From contig DBDE01000043.1 in NCBI GenBank assembly GCA_002293425.1, positions 26,116 through 90,115 of the forward strand: a stretch of 64,000 nt of DNA, written 5' to 3'. This document shows positions 9,124-17,808 of this stretch, piece by piece. Both the position numbers and the translations under genes were made by a program. How positions within the stretch are numbered: position 1 is the first letter of the stretch; each line of letters starts with the position of its first letter. The notes under the pieces are model-generated. The model did no database searches. It was not told the origin of the DNA and saw only the letters and a program-made list of their open reading frames with translations. This DNA comes from Alistipes sp. UBA940 (lineage in GTDB: Bacteria > Bacteroidota > Bacteroidia > Bacteroidales > Rikenellaceae).

Positions 9124-9925
9124 CCTTTTTTGCATTCAGCTCGCTGACCACTTTGCCGCCCTGTGCTTCGAGCTCTTTGCGGGCGGCTCCGGCGACTTTA
9201 CCTCCTCGATGGGCTACCTGTTTGCTTTGAGCCAACGTTTCGGGACGTTCCTTTTGCGAAATTTCAGTGGTCGAAGCCTCGGCCAACATATTGAGCACCA
9301 ATTCCAAATTCGTCATATTATCGCGCAAGCTCTCGGTCTTCAGGCCTTTGTGCCTTTTGTATTCACGCGTCGTCATTCCGCTCCAACCCTCGGTGATGAT
9401 GTCGGTCAGCAGGGCATATTCCTGACCTTTTTTGATACCCCGCGCCTCCCACTCGTCGGTCAGTTCATTGCGTACTTCGATGGATTTGAGGCGTTGATTG
9501 ATCCAACTCTCGGAGTAGCCCTTGCGATGGTAATACTCCAACAGTCGCTCGATGCCGATTTCGGGATCATCGATCTCTTCCAGCCGTTCGCGTCCCAACT
9601 GTGCCAACCATAGCTTAAACGGCTCGGCTTTGGGCGAGGGGATCGACTGGATTAGGCGAAACAGTTGCTCCACATCGGCCACGTCGGTAAGATAGTTTTT
9701 TCCATCGGCGGCAAGCAATTTCAGTTGGTGACAATTTGTCACCAACTCACTCCCCTCCTCACGTAGTCGCTGTTTCAGCTTATTCCAATACTTTCTCCCA
9801 TCGACGCTGTCGGTCAGCACCCCGACCACATCGACGATGGAAATATACCACTTCTCGCCTTCCGCATCCCACACAGAGCGCACGTGGCGGTTTTCGAAGA
9901 TTTGCAGTGCTGTATCTTTATTCAT
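9101..9925 (-). CDS. Bro-N domain protein (antirepressor/DinD-like)
   Basis: A 274-residue protein whose N-terminal 110 residues look like a Bro-N DNA-binding domain (IFENRHVRSVWDAEGEKWYISIVDVVGVLTDS, then KYWNKLKQRLREEG). The C-terminal part (STTEISQKERPETLAQSKQVA) resembles the tail of DinD-type proteins. It starts within the stop codon of the transglycosylase gene, so it is the last gene of the pssA-porin-transglycosylase operon. Its role there is unknown; phage antirepressors share the domain, but no other phage gene is adjacent. Confidence 0.7.
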   Translation of the reverse strand: MNKDTALQIFENRHVRSVWDAEGEKWYISIVDVVGVLTDSVDGRKYWNKLKQRLREEGSELVTNCHQLKLLAADGKNYLTDVADVEQLFRLIQSIPSPKAEPFKLWLAQLGRERLEEIDDPEIGIERLLEYYHRKGYSESWINQRLKSIEVRNELTDEWEARGIKKGQEYALLTDIITEGWSGMTTREYKRHKGLKTESLRDNMTNLELVLNMLAEASTTEISQKERPETLAQSKQVAHRGGKVAGAARKELEAQGGKVVSELNAKKVKPLVGK

Positions 9926-10640
9926 ATTCTAAGTTCTCGTTATAATACCTCATCACGCGGTGGACGAAGGCGATGGTTTCGTCGGCGCCGCCAAAGCGGC
10001 CCGCACGAACCGACGACTGTCCGTGATACTCCTCGTGGGCCTTCAACCGCAAAAAACGCGCAACCACCGACCACGAATTGTAATTCTCGCCCTCGGCCAA
10101 AGCCAACCGACGCGCATCCAAAACGTGACCCAGACCCGAATTGTAACTCGCAAGAATTATCGACAACCGATCCCGCTCCGAAATCGCCGCAGGAAAACGC
10201 AACACCGCCGCAATCTCGTCGAGATGAGCCACACCCAGCCTCACGTTGACAATCGGATCGAACGCATCGCCCACCGAAACCCCGTGCCGCGCCGCCACCC
10301 GAGGCATCACCTGCATAAGTCCGATAGCCCCACGGCGCGATCTGGCCATCGGGTCATACTCGCTCTCGGCGCGCGTAATGGCCGAAATAAACCGCCAATC
10401 CCAGCCCGTCTGCGAGCCGATATAGCGAAAAACGTCATCGTACTTCGATGTAAGAAACGTGTCGGCAGGCCGCCAAACATCGACCCACATCGGATAATCG
10501 TCATCGGCCGGATGGGCCTCGCGCCACAGTTCCCACTCGCGCTCCAACCGCTGCTGCCGGACACAATGCCACTCTACCCACCCCACGCAAAAGCACAAGG
10601 CGAGCACGGCAACAGCCAGAGAAAATCCCCATTTAGTCAT
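9918..10640 (-). CDS. Membrane-anchored lytic transglycosylase (SLT/GH23 family)
   Basis: Would cleave peptidoglycan glycan strands in the periplasm. From the ATG at 10640 there is an N-terminal membrane anchor (about residues 5-22), then the SLT domain with the catalytic glutamate in ITRAESEYDP, followed by GLMQVMP and ILASYNSG. The length is 240 residues. The start overlaps the porin stop codon and the stop overlaps the next gene, so translation is coupled. It resembles the MltF catalytic half without the solute-binding half. Confidence 0.88.
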   Translation of the reverse strand: MTKWGFSLAVAVLALCFCVGWVEWHCVRQQRLEREWELWREAHPADDDYPMWVDVWRPADTFLTSKYDDVFRYIGSQTGWDWRFISAITRAESEYDPMARSRRGAIGLMQVMPRVAARHGVSVGDAFDPIVNVRLGVAHLDEIAAVLRFPAAISERDRLSIILASYNSGLGHVLDARRLALAEGENYNSWSVVARFLRLKAHEEYHGQSSVRAGRFGGADETIAFVHRVMRYYNENLEYE

Positions 10641-12765
10641 ACATATTCCACGACAGTCCCAGCTTGAGGACTCGTCGGTTGGTGGGATAGTGGAGTACGC
10701 CGAAGTAGTTGCGGCTACCGAACATATCATCGTTCAGGTGCTCCATTTTGATGATTATGCGCATCCGTTTCCACTTGGCGTTGACGAACAGGTCGACCCA
10801 GGGATAGTTGCCGAGCTCTTTTTCGCGCTGGTTGTAGAATTGTCCGACGGCGGGGTTGTATCCCGGAGCATAATATTTCGTGTTGTACCGTGCATCGAAG
10901 CCAACCTGAAGCCTGAGCACATCGCGCACCACGTTGAACTCCCAGAAGTACGACAGATATATAGCCGCCATAGGCACTGGCACCACCTGCTGGTTGCCGC
11001 TCCATTGGAGCTGAACCCGATGGTTGAAATTGACGGAGGCCAGCTTGATGGGTATCTTCACATCCTCGCGGATGTACACTCCCGTGACGCTGACGGTTCC
11101 CGAATTTTGTAATGGCACGGCGTCGGGGCCATAGTATATCTTGTCGGTGAGCACGCTTTGGTTGATGCGCGCTTCCAGCCCGATGTGTGGAATTTCGAGC
11201 CCGACATTTATTCTGGTCTCCTTCTCCTTGCCGAAGCTGTTGTTCCAGATAAAGTGGTTGGTGGAGAAGTTCTCTTCCCAGAATGTCGGGTCGAGGGTCG
11301 AAAAGCTCACCCGTCCGCTCAGCGTCATCGGTTTTTGTTTCACGAATAGCCTCATAGCGGCTTCGGCACAGACCTCCATATCGCCCTCGGCGGCTCCGAA
11401 CGGGTGCACCTGGCCGTGGGCTTTCCAGCTGAAATAGCGGCTCAGGTTTCCGTCCACCTGGGCGTAGAGATAGTATTCGGTCTCCTTGACGTCGCGCCCC
11501 CGCGAGCCGACGAGATATTGGTCGGGCGAGAATTGATAATAACGCCTCACATCCATCCCCACTCCGGCATCTATCGTTCCTATCGCGCCGCTCCTGTTCC
11601 ACGGTTGGATTTGGACAAAAATGCGGTTCGACAGCCGTCCCTCGAACAGCGAGTCGCGCGACGCTTCGGGGTTGAAGTGCCAATTGTCATAATAGGGCGA
11701 ATCGGGTTCGGTGGGCTCGGGCGGCGAGTAGATGGTGCCGTCGAACGTGTCCTCATATTTGCGTGCCCAGCGGCTGTACTCCAACGAGTGGCCCAGGAAC
11801 ACCGCCGGTCGGTCGGCAATGGTGAAGTCCTGTTCGGTGACGCGCCGCAGGGCCAGACCGTAGGACTGTGTGACGAAATAGGTGTTGCTCTTCACCCAAT
11901 TCTTGGGGTCGGACATTCTCATCGGCAGGTCCTCGTCCTGCTCGAACTCGCCGATGTCGACCAACACATCGTCGTCCCTCACCAGTCCGCCGTTCTCGCG
12001 GTTGTACACCTTGTTGTGAATATATCCGGCGTGCAGGGTGTATCGCTTTCCGGTGTGGTTCACGCCCGCCGAAAACACTTTGTCGCGCGTGGCCTGCCAG
12101 CGATAGATGCCCCGCGTGCCGAAGCTGCGATAGTTGACATTGAAACCCGTGGAGGGGGTGATGTTCTGGGCGTGGATGACCGTAAAATCCTCCTCCTGCC
12201 GCATTCGTTGTCCCGCCCAAACGTATCCCAACTGCGAAAACGGCTTCTTGACGTTGTAGAACGGCATCGTCTCCACCGTCCGCAGATACGCCCCCCAGGC
12301 ATCGGCAAACGAAGGACGGCTACTGAATTGGTCGTCGTCGAAATAGCTCAGCCAGCGGCTCGGAGCACCGTAATTACCCAGAAACGCGCTCCCCACACCG
12401 CGCCGCATAAAGGGATATTGACGCTGGAAATTGTTTTGTAACGTATCTATATGGCCCACATAAATGTGGTTGGTATAGCGGTCGATGGTCCACTCCATAT
12501 TCTCCCTCACCCGCTCCTCGAAGTCGAAGTGGTACGACTCCAACGGTCGCTTCGGTCGCCGCTTCTTCACCGTATCCTGCTCCGGCACCTCGCTCCCCTC
12601 CCCGAAAAATGGTGTGTCTTCGTCCTCTTCATCCGTGGGTCGTTGCGAAGAAACACCACCCCCCCGCGAAGAACCCGAAGAGGGCTGCTGCCACGGCTGC
12701 ACGGTCTGGGCACTTGCCGCCGCGAAACAAAAAACAGATATTAATATAAGGAATTTACCTCTCAT
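10633..12765 (-). CDS. Putative outer-membrane porin (Bacteroidota type)
   Basis: A 710-residue secreted protein. The signal peptide MRGKFLILISVFCFAAASAQ precedes a Pro/Ser/Glu-rich linker, then a long beta-rich region with alternating aromatic residues and a terminal strand LKLGLSWNMYD, as in outer-membrane barrels. It matches the pattern of the 'putative porin' family common in Bacteroidota. It overlaps pssA by 11 bp and the transglycosylase by 8 bp. The substrate is unknown. Confidence 0.8.
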   Translation of the reverse strand: MRGKFLILISVFCFAAASAQTVQPWQQPSSGSSRGGGVSSQRPTDEEDEDTPFFGEGSEVPEQDTVKKRRPKRPLESYHFDFEERVRENMEWTIDRYTNHIYVGHIDTLQNNFQRQYPFMRRGVGSAFLGNYGAPSRWLSYFDDDQFSSRPSFADAWGAYLRTVETMPFYNVKKPFSQLGYVWAGQRMRQEEDFTVIHAQNITPSTGFNVNYRSFGTRGIYRWQATRDKVFSAGVNHTGKRYTLHAGYIHNKVYNRENGGLVRDDDVLVDIGEFEQDEDLPMRMSDPKNWVKSNTYFVTQSYGLALRRVTEQDFTIADRPAVFLGHSLEYSRWARKYEDTFDGTIYSPPEPTEPDSPYYDNWHFNPEASRDSLFEGRLSNRIFVQIQPWNRSGAIGTIDAGVGMDVRRYYQFSPDQYLVGSRGRDVKETEYYLYAQVDGNLSRYFSWKAHGQVHPFGAAEGDMEVCAEAAMRLFVKQKPMTLSGRVSFSTLDPTFWEENFSTNHFIWNNSFGKEKETRINVGLEIPHIGLEARINQSVLTDKIYYGPDAVPLQNSGTVSVTGVYIREDVKIPIKLASVNFNHRVQLQWSGNQQVVPVPMAAIYLSYFWEFNVVRDVLRLQVGFDARYNTKYYAPGYNPAVGQFYNQREKELGNYPWVDLFVNAKWKRMRIIIKMEHLNDDMFGSRNYFGVLHYPTNRRVLKLGLSWNMYD

Positions 12766-13429
12766 TTTTTATCCTTTCAAATATATTGAGCGACGAGACG
12801 ATGTAGAGCGAGATGGCGACAAATATTCCGCGCACAAAACCTTCTATGGCAATAAGGAACACGGCCATAGCGATCAAAACATACCTCGGCCAATCCTCTC
12901 TCCACTTGCCGTGGAACTTGAGCGAAAACATCGAAATGTTGGAGATCAACAACCAGCAAACAATGGCAACGACAACTAAAATAAGCTCACGACCGACCGG
13001 CACCGAGACGGCAAAAGAGCTGACCCACAACCCTCCCGCCGGAGTGGGCAAACCACGAAAATCGCCGCCGGGGTCGTCCTCGGCATTGAACCGAGCCAAT
13101 CTCAACGCCGAAAAACCCGCAACAAGAAAAACCGCATACCCCAACCAATCGGGCAAAGAAAACCACGAACCGGAACTCTGGTAAAAAGTAAACATAACGA
13201 CGGCGGGCGCAACCCCGAAGCTCACCACATCGGCCAGAGAGTCGAGTTGCGCGCCGATTTTCGAAAACTGTCCCGTCGCCCGAGCCACCAATCCGTCGCA
13301 AAAATCACACACCCCCGCCGCCGCAATAAGCCAAAACGAAACCGACAAATTGCCCTGAAAAGCAAAAACCACCGCCCCGCAACCCAGCAACAGATTGCAC
13401 AGCGTAACCATATTGGGAAGTGTGAACAC
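12755..13429 (-). CDS. pssA: CDP-diacylglycerol-serine O-phosphatidyltransferase
   Basis: Makes phosphatidylserine, the precursor of phosphatidylethanolamine. The CDP-alcohol phosphotransferase motif is complete (CDFCDGLVARAT, then GAQLDSLAD). I chose the GTG at 13429, giving (M)FTLPNMVTLCNLLLGC: family members keep an LPN motif before the first helix, and the GTG lies 7 bp after the minus-strand -7 box TACCTTTG. The protein has 224 residues and several membrane helices. It is first in a leftward operon. Confidence 0.9.
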   Translation of the reverse strand: MFTLPNMVTLCNLLLGCGAVVFAFQGNLSVSFWLIAAAGVCDFCDGLVARATGQFSKIGAQLDSLADVVSFGVAPAVVMFTFYQSSGSWFSLPDWLGYAVFLVAGFSALRLARFNAEDDPGGDFRGLPTPAGGLWVSSFAVSVPVGRELILVVVAIVCWLLISNISMFSLKFHGKWREDWPRYVLIAMAVFLIAIEGFVRGIFVAISLYIVSSLNIFERIKNER

Positions 13430-13468
13430 GATTTTGCAAAGGTAAAAGTTTTTTCGTAAATTTACCGT
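13430..13468. promoter_or_regulatory. Divergent promoter, pssA / guanylyltransferase
   Basis: The minus strand carries TACCTTTG 7 bp before the pssA GTG. The plus strand carries TAAATTTA (13457-13464) 4 bp before the ATG at 13469. Both transcripts would have almost no leader. Confidence 0.6.
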
Positions 13469-14539
13469 ATGGAAAACAACGTCTACGTCGTCATTATGGC
13501 GGGCGGAGTGGGGTCGCGCTTCTGGCCCCTCAGCCGCGAAGCGCGTCCCAAGCAGTTTCTGGACATTCTGGGCACGGGCAAATCTTTTTTGCGCCAAACC
13601 TACGAGCGGTTCCTGCCCATCGTTCCGGCCGAAAATATTCTGGTGGTCACGGGCGAGCAGTATCGTTCGCTGGTCGAGGAGCACATTCCAGAATTGCCGC
13701 CTGACAACATTCTTGCCGAGCCCTTGGGGCGCAACACGGCTGCGTGCATCGCTTATGCGGCTTTTCGGCTTCGTGCGCGCGATCCCGAGGCGATTATGGT
13801 CGCCACTCCGGCCGACCATTTAATCACGGGCGAGAGCGAGTTCCAAAAGGCGATCATCGACAGTGTCGATTTTGCTCGCGAGCACGATGCGATTATGACC
13901 ATCGGTATCACTCCGACGCGGCCCGACACGGGCTATGGCTACATCCAGGTGGGTTCCAATCTGGGCGGCGAGATTTTTAAGGCTAAAACTTTCACCGAAA
14001 AGCCCAGCGTCGAGGTGGCGCAGATGTTCATCGACAGCGGCGAGTTTTTTTGGAATTCGGGGCTTTTCGTGTGGCGCAACAGTGTCATCCTCGACGCGCT
14101 GGCGTGCCATTTGGGAGAGATTTATTCGCTTTTCGAGGGCGAGGCGCAGCATTTCGGAACGTCGACCGAGGGCGACACCGTGCGGCGCATCTACCCCGAG
14201 ACGCGCAATGTGTCGATCGATATGGGGGTTATCGAGCGGGCGGAGAATGTTTATGTTCGGCGCAGTTCGTTCGGTTGGAGCGATGTGGGGACGTGGGGTG
14301 CGTTGTATGCGTTGTCGGCTTTGGACGATGAGGGCAATTCGATGCCTCGGGGAGCGAAGGCGGTGGATACACGCGGGACGTTGGTTACGGCTCCGGAGGG
14401 TAAGTTGGTTGTAGTGAGGGGGTTGGAGGATTATATTGTGGTGGACACTTCGGACATTTTGCTCGTTTGGCCCCGCGCCGACGAACAGGCCATCAAAGCC
14501 GTGGTCAACGAACTGCGCTTCGGCGGAGAGAATAGTTAA
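13469..14539 (+). CDS. manC: Mannose-1-phosphate guanylyltransferase
   Basis: Makes GDP-mannose from mannose-1-phosphate and GTP for surface glycans. The nucleotidyltransferase signature MAGGVGSRFWPLSREARPKQF is at the N-terminus, with ATPADH, FTEKPS and FVWRNS further on. At 356 residues it is the single-domain type without the C-terminal phosphomannose isomerase part. A strong terminator follows at 14607. The ManC name is by family. Confidence 0.9.
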   Translation: MENNVYVVIMAGGVGSRFWPLSREARPKQFLDILGTGKSFLRQTYERFLPIVPAENILVVTGEQYRSLVEEHIPELPPDNILAEPLGRNTAACIAYAAFRLRARDPEAIMVATPADHLITGESEFQKAIIDSVDFAREHDAIMTIGITPTRPDTGYGYIQVGSNLGGEIFKAKTFTEKPSVEVAQMFIDSGEFFWNSGLFVWRNSVILDALACHLGEIYSLFEGEAQHFGTSTEGDTVRRIYPETRNVSIDMGVIERAENVYVRRSSFGWSDVGTWGALYALSALDDEGNSMPRGAKAVDTRGTLVTAPEGKLVVVRGLEDYIVVDTSDILLVWPRADEQAIKAVVNELRFGGENS

Positions 14540-14606
14540 GAACTAAAAACTAAAAACCGAGCTACGTGACGCATAATTTTCCATTTTGCATTTTCAATTT
14601 TCAATT
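14540..14606. repeat. AT-rich intergenic repeat behind the guanylyltransferase
   Basis: Contains two ACTAAAA heptamers (from 14543) and a run of ATTTTCA-type units (14575-14606). A very similar ATTTTC run lies at 56892-56927 and the same heptamer occurs at 51183 and 63034. It ends directly before the terminator. No gene is visible. Confidence 0.5.
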
Positions 14607-14636
14607 AAAAAAGCCCTCCGAAGAGGGCTTTTTTTT
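14607..14636. terminator. Bidirectional rho-independent terminator
   Basis: AGCCCTC-cgaa-GAGGGCT stem (14612-14629) flanked by six A on the left and eight T on the right. It serves the convergent guanylyltransferase and M56 genes. Confidence 0.92.
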
Positions 14637-14637
14637 G

Positions 14638-16593
14638 TCAATTGCCTCCTCTCTTGGTGTTTATCAGCACCACCCCGTTCGCGCCGCGCACGCCATAGAT
14701 CGCCGTCGAGCCCGCATCCTTCAGCACCGTGATCGAAGCCACATCCGCCGGATTGATCGACGCATTCACATCCTTAAAACTCTCCATCGGCATCCCGTCC
14801 ACAACAATCAACGCCTCCACCTTGCTGTTTATCGACCCGATCCCGCGAATGATGAGCTCGTCGCCCATAAACGTCACACCCGCAACACGGCCCTGCATAT
14901 ACTGTTTCAGATCGGAGTAGGCGTACGAATTGTCCATCTCGACCTCCGAAACCGACGTGGTCACCTTGTCCTTCTGCTGCCGACCATAGCCCACATCGAC
15001 GCTCTTCTTCTTGGTCGTGATCAGGATCACTCCGTCCTTAGCCGCGCGGCCGTACTTCTTCTTTGCCGCTTCGTCTTTCAGCACCGCGATCGACTCCACA
15101 TCGCCCACATCCAGGTCGTCGATGCTCTTCACTTTGCGCCCGTCGACCACATACAGCACCTGTTCGCCCGTCTGCGGAATCTCAAAGCCTTCGGTAACAG
15201 CCGGCGGCATATCCAGGTCGCCGTCGCCCTTCAACACAAAGTCGACAGGAAGAACGTAAAATACCCGCGCCGGGTCACCCTTTATCGTCCCGGGGGTCCA
15301 TCTGGGCGAGTCGCTCACAACCCTCACGGCCTCCCTGGCCAGCAACTCGTCCGGCGAAGCAAGCACCTCGACATTGGTCAACGAGCCGTCCCTTTCGATA
15401 ACGAATTTCAACACCACCTTGCCCTGGATGTCCTTCTCCACAGCCTCCGCCGGATAAACCACCCGCGAAAGCACCCAATTGCGGAAACTCACTATATCGC
15501 CACCCTCGAATTTGGGCATCACCTCCACCATCGCCGACGGCTCATCGCTCTGAGGCTGTTGCTCGATAGCGATCTCCACCGTCTCATCGACCGACACTCT
15601 TTCGACCACCTCGATGTCGTCGCTCTTCACAACATTGACAACCTCGCCCGCAAGCCCGTCGACATCGGCAACAATCACCCGTTCGACAACCTCGGGTTCG
15701 ACCGTCGGCGTCTCATAAACCATCTCAGGAGCCTTGTCGGTAAACCCGAAAAGCATCAACGCCCCCGCAACCAAAGGCACCACTCCCAGCACCCTCGTTG
15801 CACTTAACCTGCTGTGTTTCAAATTCTTACGCATCATCTCAAAACGTTTTTTAGTTAAACTGTGTGCCAAACCAACCGAAATCTCCGGAATCACTCCGAA
15901 CACCTGGCGAAAAATCAAAGGTAAATAATCGTCCACCGACAACCCGCTCCGCAAAACATCGCTGTCCGCCTCGAACTCGTGAACCTCCGTCAACAACCGC
16001 AGCATCCACCACGCTGCCGGATTCCACCATACCACCGCCACAAGCAACTGCATCCCCACCCTCTCCACCGAATGGCGATGACGAACGTGGCTCTGCTCGT
16101 GCGTCACGATCCGCCCCATCTCCTCGCCCGTCGTCGTCTCAGGAACATAAATGGTGCCGAAAAACGAGAACGGCGCACCGACCCGCGAACTGACCACAAG
16201 CCTCGAATCATCCGTCCTCCTCACCCCGCCCCTTCTCATACGTCGAATGGCGAACGCCTGCCAAACCATCGTCCCCAAAACCGCCATCACACCGATCCCG
16301 TAAACGCTCCAAAGACCCACCCCGAGCCAATCCACCTGCGATTCCGGAACCGCAACCACCGGAACGAACGTCTCGTCGACAGGCGCGGCTGTAATATAAG
16401 GAATGGTGACCGGCTCCGTCGCCCAAACCGGAATGCGCAACGCCGGAACGACCATCGAAACAACCAACGTCGAAACCAAAAACATCCGCGCAACCCGAAA
16501 CGACACACGGCCATAAAGCACCGTCCGATAGAACACCGCAAAAACCGCTCCACAAGCCACTGCACCCCAAATGTAATCTACGAACGAATCCAT
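14638..16593 (-). CDS. M56 (BlaR1-like) membrane metallopeptidase fused to TonB and plug-like domains
   Basis: A 651-residue multi-domain protein. Residues 1-290 form a BlaR1/MecR1-type membrane peptidase with several helices and the zinc motif HEQSH, plus a downstream EFEADSD glutamate. After a Val/Glu-rich linker comes a TonB C-terminal domain (about 355-450: MPKFEGGDIVSFRNWVLSRV, then PARVFYVLPVDFVL). Two TonB-receptor plug-like segments follow: VESIAVLKDEAAKKKYG..., and a SusC-like VDGMPMESFKDVN...YGVRGANGVVLINT. The start overlaps blaI. It probably senses an envelope signal and inactivates BlaI. The double plug-like tail is unusual. Confidence 0.85.
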   Translation of the reverse strand: MDSFVDYIWGAVACGAVFAVFYRTVLYGRVSFRVARMFLVSTLVVSMVVPALRIPVWATEPVTIPYITAAPVDETFVPVVAVPESQVDWLGVGLWSVYGIGVMAVLGTMVWQAFAIRRMRRGGVRRTDDSRLVVSSRVGAPFSFFGTIYVPETTTGEEMGRIVTHEQSHVRHRHSVERVGMQLLVAVVWWNPAAWWMLRLLTEVHEFEADSDVLRSGLSVDDYLPLIFRQVFGVIPEISVGLAHSLTKKRFEMMRKNLKHSRLSATRVLGVVPLVAGALMLFGFTDKAPEMVYETPTVEPEVVERVIVADVDGLAGEVVNVVKSDDIEVVERVSVDETVEIAIEQQPQSDEPSAMVEVMPKFEGGDIVSFRNWVLSRVVYPAEAVEKDIQGKVVLKFVIERDGSLTNVEVLASPDELLAREAVRVVSDSPRWTPGTIKGDPARVFYVLPVDFVLKGDGDLDMPPAVTEGFEIPQTGEQVLYVVDGRKVKSIDDLDVGDVESIAVLKDEAAKKKYGRAAKDGVILITTKKKSVDVGYGRQQKDKVTTSVSEVEMDNSYAYSDLKQYMQGRVAGVTFMGDELIIRGIGSINSKVEALIVVDGMPMESFKDVNASINPADVASITVLKDAGSTAIYGVRGANGVVLINTKRGGN

Positions 16594-16997
16594 AACCGCG
16601 TTTTTTTAGAGTTTTCGGAGGTCGCCTCTTCGTTCTTCGCATCCTCCAAAATTCCCATAATGGCGTCGAAATCGGCCATCGAAATGCTCTCGTTCTGTGC
16701 AAAAAACGACATCATCTGCACCACCGACCCACCGAAGAAATTGCCCAAAACATTGTTCATCACGCGTCCTGCGTACGTCTCCCGAGCCACTTTGGGCCGA
16801 AATTCGTGGGTCCGGCCGACCACATTGCGACCGACAAAGCCCTTCTTTTCGAGAATCTTGAGCACCGTCGCCACGGTGGTATAAGCCGGTCGGGGCTCCG
16901 TCATAGCGTCTAAAATATCGTGGACCGTCATTCCATTGCCTTCCCACAGGATCTTCATAACGTCCATCTCCGCCCGTGTCAATTCCTTGATATCCAT
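16578..16997 (-). CDS. BlaI/MecI/CopY-family repressor
   Basis: Winged-helix repressor of 139 residues: LTRAEMDVMKILWEGNGMTVHDI, then YTTVATVLKILEKKGFV, the classic BlaI DNA-binding region. The C-terminal half would carry the dimerisation and cleavage segment. It overlaps the M56 gene by 16 bp, the standard sensor-repressor arrangement. Candidate operator dyads lie directly upstream, so autoregulation is likely. Confidence 0.92.
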   Translation of the reverse strand: MDIKELTRAEMDVMKILWEGNGMTVHDILDAMTEPRPAYTTVATVLKILEKKGFVGRNVVGRTHEFRPKVARETYAGRVMNNVLGNFFGGSVVQMMSFFAQNESISMADFDAIMGILEDAKNEEATSENSKKTRLWIRS

Positions 16998-17003
16998 AAC
17001 AAC

Positions 17004-17060
17004 TACTAAACTTTTAGTTTTGCTACTACAAATATAGTACTAAGTTTTTAGTTTTCAAAA
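17004..17060 (-). promoter_or_regulatory. Candidate BlaI operator/promoter region
   Basis: The AT-rich stretch before blaI holds the dyads CTAAACTTTTAG, TACTACAAATATAGTA and CTAAGTTTTTAG, spaced closely together. BlaI-type repressors bind TAC/GTA dyads of this kind. Binding here is inferred only from position and symmetry. Confidence 0.5.
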
Positions 17061-17078
17061 TTTTCGCAAAATTTTTTT

Positions 17079-17807
17079 CTACCGACGAGGCGATTGCGGA
17101 ATCATCGGCACCTGAAAATCAACCGGCAAAACATACCAAACCCTAACCGGAATACCCTCAAACATACCCGGCGTCCACTTCGGCGACTGCAAAAGAACCC
17201 TCACTACCTCCAACGAAAAATCTTCATGCGGCGACGCAATCATCTCCTGCAAAACAACCGATCCGTCGGTCTCGACAAAAAATTTTATCTCCACCTTGCC
17301 CATCACGTCCCTGTTTCTCATCGTCTGGGGGTACGAAATGTTTCTGCGGACCCAATCGCGAAAAACCGTAATATCGCCGCCCTCGAAAGTAGGCATCACC
17401 TCCTTGCCCTCGCCCGGGCCGAAGAGCTCCAAAGTGCGCTCGCGAGGTCTGACAACGATGCTGTAATAAGACCTCCGGGGCTTTGCGCGCCTGTACGCCG
17501 GAGTCCACTCGGGCGACATTTCGAGCACCCGCGAAATCAAAAACCGCAACTGATCGCTCGCCTGTTCGGGTTCCGCAAAACCAACCACCGCGCCACTCTC
17601 ATCGACCGTGAAACCGACCACAAAAGGCTCCGCATCGCCCATTCCGAGGTTCTCCACACTGGCCGGAAAGTCAATCTTCTCCTTCAGCCACAACTCGAAA
17701 CCATCATCTGCCCCACCCTCGAACAACGCGGGAGAACTCTTCGGCGGACGCGCCCAAAGAGCACACTGCAAAAGCACCAACCCTAAAACTAAAAATATAG
17801 TTTTCAT
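17079..17807 (-). CDS. Secreted protein with tandem TonB C-terminal-like domains
   Basis: A 242-residue protein with signal peptide MKTIFLVLGLVLLQCALWA. The second half (MPTFEGGDITVFRDWVRRNISYPQ to VRVWYVLPVDFQVP) is a TonB C-terminal domain closely resembling that in the neighbouring M56 protein. The first half (LWLKEKIDFPASVENL ... RRSYYSIVV) looks like a degenerate copy. There is no proline-rich spacer or membrane anchor for energy transduction, so it may be a soluble partner or a split-off duplicate of the M56 module. It ends upstream of blaI on the same strand. Confidence 0.75.
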   Translation of the reverse strand: MKTIFLVLGLVLLQCALWARPPKSSPALFEGGADDGFELWLKEKIDFPASVENLGMGDAEPFVVGFTVDESGAVVGFAEPEQASDQLRFLISRVLEMSPEWTPAYRRAKPRRSYYSIVVRPRERTLELFGPGEGKEVMPTFEGGDITVFRDWVRRNISYPQTMRNRDVMGKVEIKFFVETDGSVVLQEMIASPHEDFSLEVVRVLLQSPKWTPGMFEGIPVRVWYVLPVDFQVPMIPQSPRR

Positions 17808-17808
17808 A

